NCBI GenBank assembly: GCA_038534195.1
Contig: JBCAXE010000028.1
Span: forward strand, 1-47,316
Source: JAJFFW01 sp038534195
Lineage (GTDB): Bacteria > Pseudomonadota > Alphaproteobacteria > Caulobacterales > Parvularculaceae
DNA: 47,316 nt
Direction: 5' to 3'
Below are positions 42,578 through 47,316 of this stretch, piece by piece; positions within the stretch are counted from its first letter, which is position 1; every line of letters starts with the position of its first letter. Under the pieces are notes generated by a model that worked only from the letters and a program-made list of their open reading frames with translations, ran no database searches and was not told the DNA's origin. A program made the translations under genes and the position numbers.

Positions 42578-43600
42578 TCAACCTTTTTTATAGTCGAGAT
42601 ACCAATCAACAAACGCCTTCACGCCGTCGCGCACCGACGTGTTCGGTTTATAATCAACCGCCGCGATGAGCTCTTGAACATCGGCGAATGTGTCGGGCAC
42701 GTCGCCCTTCTGCATCGGCAACATCTCTTTTTTGGCCGGCTTTCCAAGCGCCGCCTCAATCGCCTCTATATATTCGCCAAGCTTCACAGGGTTGTTATTG
42801 CCGATGTTCAAGATGCGGAAGGGCGCAGCTGACGTGCACGGGTCGGGCTTCGCACCGTCCCATTCTTCATTCGGCGTCGCGGGCTGATCATTCACCCGCA
42901 CGACGCCCTCAACAATATCGTCGATATAGGTGAAGTCACGGGTATGGTTCCCATAATTGAAGACTTTGATTGGCTCGCCCGCGATAATGCTCTTTGTAAA
43001 GAGAAAAAGCGCCATATCTGGCCTTCCCCAGGGGCCGTATACGGTAAAGAAACGCAAGCCGGTCGTCGGCAACTTGAACAGATTGCTATAGGCGTGCGCC
43101 ATTAATTCGTTCGCCCGCTTGGTGGCGGCGTAAAACTGCAGAGGGTGATCGACCCCGTCATGTTCAGACAGGGGCATTTTCGTATTCGCCCCGTAGACGC
43201 TGCTCGTACTCGCATACGTCAGGTGTTGGACTTCATGGTGACGGCAGGCCTCCAGAATATTTGTGAAGCCCACCAAATTGCTTTCCACATAGGAATGCGG
43301 GTCAACAAGCGAATGCCGCACGCCCGCTTGCGCCGCCAGATTTATTACGTGCGAAGGACGGTGCTGGTCGAAGCACGCGTCAACCGCCGCCTTATCGGCA
43401 AGATTTTGTCGACAAAAATGATACTCGGAATCCGTCGCCTTCGCTGTTTCGTCAAGGATTGAAAGACGCGCTTCCTTTAGAGCAGGATCGTAGTAATCGT
43501 TGACGACATCGAATCCGATAACCGTGTCGCCCCGCTCAAGAAAATGCTTGGCTGTGTGAAATCCAATAAAGCCGGCGGCGCCGGTGACAAGCACTTTCAT
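42578..43600 (-). CDS. UDP-glucuronate 4-epimerase-like SDR enzyme
   Basis: The 340-residue extended SDR protein closely resembles UDP-glucuronic acid 4-epimerases, which give UDP-galacturonic acid. It starts VLVTGAAGFIGFHTAKHFLE and has the acidic FDVVNDYYDPALKEARL segment typical of this group. The catalytic motif is SSVYG followed by YAATKRANELMAHAYS (YXXXK), with LRFFTVYGPWGRPDMALF after it. It lies between a lyase-like gene (33 bases) and the methyltransferase gene (30 bases) on the same strand. It suggests galacturonic acid in the polymer, which fits the adjacent pectate-lyase-like gene. Confidence 0.92.
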   Translation of the reverse strand: MKVLVTGAAGFIGFHTAKHFLERGDTVIGFDVVNDYYDPALKEARLSILDETAKATDSEYHFCRQNLADKAAVDACFDQHRPSHVINLAAQAGVRHSLVDPHSYVESNLVGFTNILEACRHHEVQHLTYASTSSVYGANTKMPLSEHDGVDHPLQFYAATKRANELMAHAYSNLFKLPTTGLRFFTVYGPWGRPDMALFLFTKSIIAGEPIKVFNYGNHTRDFTYIDDIVEGVVRVNDQPATPNEEWDGAKPDPCTSAAPFRILNIGNNNPVKLGEYIEAIEAALGKPAKKEMLPMQKGDVPDTFADVQELIAAVDYKPNTSVRDGVKAFVDWYLDYKKG

Positions 43601-43632
43601 AGCCGAAAGCTCCCCGCAAAGACCAAATTCAT

Positions 43633-45015
43633 TTATTGTTCCGCCTCAAGAACGAGCAAGCGATGGGCATAGTGCAAATATTCATCGAGGTTGGTCCAAC
43701 CATCGCTATCTTGATCGCCCCAAGGATTTGCAGTGGTTTCGTCGATCCCTTGAGTCCGCTCCCAACCATCGGCCATGCCGTCCTGATCGACGTCATCAAG
43801 GGCGACGCCCCGATCGAAGCGCGGTAATTCGCCCGGCGCCTTTGCGATGGCCCCTGTCCGATTGATGACATCGTTTCTAATGCGGCGATCAACAGCATCG
43901 TGCGGCAACGCGCCGGCGAGACTCACGACTTGGCGGTGCGCGGCCTCAGCCCGCAGCGGCTTTACGGTCAACGGGCAAACCGGCTGACCGGTGTAGGCCT
44001 TCGCCGCCGTTTCCGTTTCAGGCGCCAATCCCTCATCAACAAAATTGCCGTTGCTGTAAATTTTGGCGTCGCCTTTGGAGTCGACCTTGTCGAGTTTTAA
44101 CGCAGGAACGTTGTCTGCCGTATTGGGCCCCGCCTTGAAATAATTTCCGACGATGTTGACGGGCGTCCCGCCGGTTAGCTCCCAAATCTCAACATAGGCC
44201 TCCACAGCATTGTAGAACGTGTTATTCACGACTTCGATGCAGGAACCGTCCGGATATTTAATATCAGGGTTCCGGTCGCCATTGTGGGCGCAGAGATTAT
44301 AGAGAAAGCTAAGGCTTTGGGCTTTTGTTGAGTCACCGCCGAGCAACGCGCACTTGTCATGCGGCGGGATGCCTTCAGCGAAGACCGACCAGGATATAGT
44401 CACCGCATCATTATCTTGGAAGCTATCAACATTCTCATCAATCGCCCAAGAACCGCTCACATGATCAAGAATGACGTTATAACTGTTTTCAATCGTGAAG
44501 GCGTCGTTGCTGCCGCGCGAGGCGCCTTTTTTGTCCGTCCGCACACGAATATGACGGATCACCACATCATGTGTGTTCTTTATAGCGATTGGGGTCAGTC
44601 CCTCCTCGCCGCCATTGTGGGTAATCAATATGCCGTCGCCTGGCGCCGTTTGGCCGGCGATCGTGATGAAGGGATGACGAATAATGGGGCGCTCCGACGT
44701 GAACCGGATAACGCCGCCCACCCGAAAGACGCAGACGCGCGGGATATTGGCCTCGATACATTCCCGCAGTGAGCCGGGTCCTGAATCGTTCAGATTTGTA
44801 ACCGCAAAAATTTCGCCACCGCGACCGCCAGCGCTATGTTTTCCAAATCCGATTGCGCCAGGAAAAGCGAGCGGTTTCTCCCTTGGTGGAATGTCTTTGG
44901 CTTCTTCCGCGCTGCATGCGCCGAGATGGCTGCTTGCCAGAAAGCCGAAAAACGCAGCTCTGAGAAACTGGCCGAGCGTTCCGCCCGGAAGGGAATTGAA
45001 CATCGCCATACTCAT
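43633..45015 (-). CDS. Pectate-lyase-like beta-helix lipoprotein
   Basis: The 460-residue protein carries a lipobox LGAC (Cys 34) and is probably a lipoprotein. The beta-helix region shows GFGKHSAGGRGGEIFAV, NLNDSGPGSLREC, TIAGQTAPGDG and LDHVSGSWAIDEN, matching the larger protein at 23948-26446. The C-terminus keeps a calcium-binding-like segment (DVDQDGMADGWER, DQDSDGWTNLDEYL), but there is no Ig-like, polyproline or SH3 part. The start overlaps the glycosyltransferase stop by four bases. Being coupled to the uronate epimerase gene, it may trim or release a uronic-acid-containing exopolysaccharide. True lyase activity is assumed from the family only. Confidence 0.88.
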   Translation of the reverse strand: MSMAMFNSLPGGTLGQFLRAAFFGFLASSHLGACSAEEAKDIPPREKPLAFPGAIGFGKHSAGGRGGEIFAVTNLNDSGPGSLRECIEANIPRVCVFRVGGVIRFTSERPIIRHPFITIAGQTAPGDGILITHNGGEEGLTPIAIKNTHDVVIRHIRVRTDKKGASRGSNDAFTIENSYNVILDHVSGSWAIDENVDSFQDNDAVTISWSVFAEGIPPHDKCALLGGDSTKAQSLSFLYNLCAHNGDRNPDIKYPDGSCIEVVNNTFYNAVEAYVEIWELTGGTPVNIVGNYFKAGPNTADNVPALKLDKVDSKGDAKIYSNGNFVDEGLAPETETAAKAYTGQPVCPLTVKPLRAEAAHRQVVSLAGALPHDAVDRRIRNDVINRTGAIAKAPGELPRFDRGVALDDVDQDGMADGWERTQGIDETTANPWGDQDSDGWTNLDEYLHYAHRLLVLEAEQ

Positions 45016-46151
45016 ACAGTCAGCATTCTATCGTAAAGCGCCATAATGCTTTGCGCATGCTTTTCCTCCCCAAAACGGCTAAGCGCCATCTCCCTTGCAT
45101 TGTGCACAATTTTTCCCTGCAAGTCAGGATCAAATAACACACGCAAGGCGGCTTGCGCGAGCGCCTGCGGATCATCCGGCGGGACGAGCACCCCTGTTTC
45201 TTCATGAACCACTGCTTCAGGGTTCCCGCCCGCATCGGTGGCCACAATCGGCGTTTCGACCAACATCGCTTCAACAAGCGTGCGCCCGAAAGGCTCGCCC
45301 ACCGCCGGCACCAGCAACAGATCGCAGCCGGCCATCCATTGCGCGCCGGGCGAACGGTAACCCATGAATTTAACCTTATCGGCGACACCGATTGCAATAG
45401 CGTGGGCCTTCACCGCCTTGATCCGTTCGTCGTCGTCGGGGCCGAACATTAATCCAAGAACAGGGTGCGCGCCGCCCATGGCGGCGATGGCGTCAACGAA
45501 TCCGCGCGGCCGCTTCATCTGATTGAACGTGCCGAAATACCCAACGAGTATTGTCGCCGGATCGACGCCAAGCTCTTCGATAATCGCCCGGCGCGCGGGG
45601 TCCCTGTCTTCACGGATGCTGATATCGAACGGGCTGTAGACGACCTCGTTTTTATTGGCCGCCGAATAAAATCCAGGCTTCGGCGATGAAAATCTCGATA
45701 CGGACGCCACCTGATCGGCCATAAGCGGCGCCACGTAACGAAGACCGAGCACGCCCGGTCCGCTGCGATGGTGCCAAAAGAGTTTTGCGCCGGAGAGCTT
45801 CGCCGGCGCAGCCCACATCGCGTGACTGCGGCCGTCATTCGTGTGAACGATATCGATGCGCTGCTCTTTGAGAAATCGGGTGAGCGGGCTCACCGTGGGC
45901 AGAATTTTCCAGATATGCGTGGGGCTGAACCCGGCGCCGCGAGGCAAGCCGGCGGCGACCGGCGACTTGATGACGGGCACGCCCGCCTCCTGAAACAGCT
46001 CGTAAACGCCGCCTTCGAGCGCGCTCAAAACGACAAGCGGTTCAAAACGATTTCGGTCGAGATGTTGGATCAACCCCAAGGACGACACATGGCTCCCGCC
46101 ACGTTCGGTTCCCTCGTATGGAAAGCAAACTCTCGTCGCCTCGCCTTTCAA
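45012..46151 (-). CDS. GT4 family glycosyltransferase
   Basis: A GT-B glycosyltransferase with VCFPYEGTERGGSHVS at the N-terminus, a donor-site segment GYFGTFNQMKRPRGFVDAI and the EX7E region VGEPFGRTLVEAMLVETP. I place the start at the TTG at 46151, preceded by GGGGGA six bases away, giving 379 residues. An ATG at 46394 in the same frame would add 81 basic residues that do not look like the family and would run through the promoter region of the divergent flippase. It overlaps the lyase-like gene by four bases and opens the unit of glycosyltransferase, lyase, epimerase and methyltransferase. Confidence 0.85.
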   Translation of the reverse strand: MKGEATRVCFPYEGTERGGSHVSSLGLIQHLDRNRFEPLVVLSALEGGVYELFQEAGVPVIKSPVAAGLPRGAGFSPTHIWKILPTVSPLTRFLKEQRIDIVHTNDGRSHAMWAAPAKLSGAKLFWHHRSGPGVLGLRYVAPLMADQVASVSRFSSPKPGFYSAANKNEVVYSPFDISIREDRDPARRAIIEELGVDPATILVGYFGTFNQMKRPRGFVDAIAAMGGAHPVLGLMFGPDDDERIKAVKAHAIAIGVADKVKFMGYRSPGAQWMAGCDLLLVPAVGEPFGRTLVEAMLVETPIVATDAGGNPEAVVHEETGVLVPPDDPQALAQAALRVLFDPDLQGKIVHNAREMALSRFGEEKHAQSIMALYDRMLTV

Positions 46152-46229
46152 TGGTGTTCCCCCAGTCCTTTGGCGTGTGGACACTCGGGAGCACGCACCC
46201 AAGGGCCTCGAACGGCCGCCTTTTGCGTT

Positions 46230-46258
46230 TTTATACCACTCTCTTAACGCAACGCCAG
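46230..46258 (-). promoter_or_regulatory. Possible promoter of the glycosyltransferase-lyase-epimerase unit
   Basis: On the minus strand CTGGCG and TATAAA are 17 bases apart. The -10 matches five of six consensus bases and the -35 three. It lies about 80 bases before the TTG start proposed at 46151 and so supports that short form. Confidence 0.38.
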
Positions 46259-46298
46259 CGTGCATTCCGGCCCTTGCTTTTGCCGAAAACCTCTGTTG

Positions 46299-46328
46299 TT
46301 TACGCAAAGTCCGCGCCATTGGCGTAAA
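46299..46328. repeat. Inverted repeat TTTACGC-N16-GCGTAAA in a divergent promoter region
   Basis: Perfect 7-base arms flank a 16-base spacer that contains the smaller palindrome CGCCA-T-TGGCG near its right end. It lies between the leftward glycosyltransferase unit and the rightward flippase gene, where an operator for both would sit. No regulator family can be assigned. Confidence 0.5.
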
Positions 46329-46411
46329 GTTCGCAATCAGAACACGCGACGCTGGCTGGACATCTGAAGGGGGACTGAAACCGTGGCGACGCAATCATTA
46401 CAAGAACTGCG

Positions 46412-47316
46412 ATGACGTTATTGACGGCTGGCCGACGGAAAATAAAGCGCGTCATCGACGAGCTGCGCGGCGAGGACGCGTTGCGCCTTCGCCTGGTCAA
46501 TATTAGCCATCTGCTTGCGGGCAATTTCGGAAATGTGGCGCTCAATCTCGGCGCGGTAGCGTTCACGGCGCGCGCGCTCGGCCCCACGCACTACGGTATT
46601 TTGGCGTTGGTGATGGTTTTCGCTCAGGCGATTGAACGGTTGGTCAGCTTTCAGACTTGGCAACCCATGATCAAGTATGGCGCCGGACTGGAAGAGGCGT
46701 CGCGCAAGAACGATCTGAAAGCGCTGATCAAGTTTGTCTTCCTGCTTGACCTTGCGACTGCAGTAGGCGGCTGGTGTCTAGCGGTTTTCCTGGCCACATT
46801 CGGCAAGCAGTTGTTCGGTTGGGAGACGGGAACTCTTCACCTCACGCTCATCTATTCGTTGGTCCTGTTGTTTGCGATTAACGGCGCGCCGGTCGGAATC
46901 TTAAGGCTTACGGGGCGCTTCAAGACAGCCGCCTATGTTCGATTGATCGCAATGGTAATCCGTCTGGCGCTCTGCGCGATCGCTTTTTTCCAGGGTTGGT
47001 CGTTGTTCGCATACGTTATCATCTGGGCGGCGACGCAGGCGCTCGGCTCAATTCTGGTCATGGCCGCGGCTGCGCGGGAATTGCACCAGCGCGACCTCCT
47101 TACCTTTCTGGCCGAGCCGCTTGGGGACGTATCGGCGCGGTTCTCCAATATTTGGCGCTTTTCTTTTCTTGCGAACATTTCCGTTACAATCCGCTCCACC
47201 GCGCAGCAATTCGATACACTTCTTGTGGGCGCGATGCTCGATCCCGCGGCGGCCGGCTTTTATCATATCGCCAAACGGGTCGCGAAATTTGCGCAACAGG
47301 CCGGCGCGCAGGTCCA
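46412..47316 (+). CDS. Polysaccharide flippase, Wzx-like (C-terminus beyond window)
   Basis: The frame runs from the ATG at 46412 to the window edge without a stop, giving 301 residues. The N-terminus is basic (GRRKIKRVIDELRG), followed by NISHLLAGNFGNVALNLGAV, GPTHYGILALVM and FQTWQPMIKYG, the usual start of MATE-like oligosaccharide flippases of the PST type. At least six hydrophobic helices are visible. The later segment STAQQFDTLLVGAMLDPAAAGFY is the conserved second-half start of these transporters. It should move the lipid-linked repeat across the inner membrane for the Wzy-like polymerase. A full-length member is about 420-500 residues, so roughly a third is missing. Confidence 0.9.
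   Translation, partial: MTLLTAGRRKIKRVIDELRGEDALRLRLVNISHLLAGNFGNVALNLGAVAFTARALGPTHYGILALVMVFAQAIERLVSFQTWQPMIKYGAGLEEASRKNDLKALIKFVFLLDLATAVGGWCLAVFLATFGKQLFGWETGTLHLTLIYSLVLLFAINGAPVGILRLTGRFKTAAYVRLIAMVIRLALCAIAFFQGWSLFAYVIIWAATQALGSILVMAAAARELHQRDLLTFLAEPLGDVSARFSNIWRFSFLANISVTIRSTAQQFDTLLVGAMLDPAAAGFYHIAKRVAKFAQQAGAQV

Overview
The window (about 47 kb, GC-rich, densely packed with overlapping genes) looks like the chromosome of a marine or aquatic alphaproteobacterium. The clues are a hopanoid locus with the HpnCDE squalene route, a TamA-TamB pair, a DUF1501/DUF1800 pair and many short or overlapping intergenic junctions. A member of Parvularculales or a neighbouring order would fit, but that placement is an inference from gene style only. 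No rRNA, tRNA, insertion sequence or CRISPR array was seen.

Region 1 (1-9124) is isoprenoid and hopanoid biosynthesis. A farnesyl-diphosphate synthase (cut by the left edge) and IspH supply C5 and C15 precursors. HpnC, HpnD and HpnE (an overlapping or near-abutting minus-strand operon) make squalene. HpnH and HpnG extend hopanoids with the adenosine-derived C5 side chain. HpnB is a hopene-associated glycosyltransferase. Squalene-hopene cyclase is absent from the place it often holds between hpnE and hpnG. A small unknown protein with two DnaJ-type zinc repeats sits beside ispA.

Region 2 (9135-13347) is a tightly overlapped minus-strand unit: sulfotransferase, paraoxonase-family lipoprotein, HpnA and a Gfo/Idh/MocA oxidoreductase. 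Its place against the hopanoid genes suggests lipid or sugar tailoring, but the substrate is unknown. Region 3 (13581-20147) holds tamA and tamB for outer-membrane assembly, then a convergent YeiH-type transporter. Region 4 (20293-26446) encodes surface or exported proteins: a Tat-exported DUF1501 protein, a PKD-DUF1800 lipoprotein, and a large pectate-lyase-like protein with a polyproline linker and an SH3-like tail.

Region 5 (27247-47316, cut at the right edge) is an exopolysaccharide locus of the Wzx/Wzy kind. It has a membrane nucleotide-sugar 4,6-dehydratase, a DegT aminotransferase, a sugar N-formyltransferase-like protein, a PIG-L deacetylase, an ATP-grasp/HAD pair, two GT4 glycosyltransferases, a fused GT4-phosphoglycosyltransferase, a sulfotransferase, a Wzy-like polymerase, a short OPX export protein, an outer-membrane barrel, a methyltransferase, a UDP-glucuronate 4-epimerase-like enzyme, a second pectate-lyase-like protein and a flippase. 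Together they suggest an acidic, possibly sulfated polymer with a formylated amino-dideoxy sugar. A perfect CRP-type palindrome sits in the divergent control region at 33950-33965. No polysaccharide co-polymerase (Wzc-like) gene is visible.
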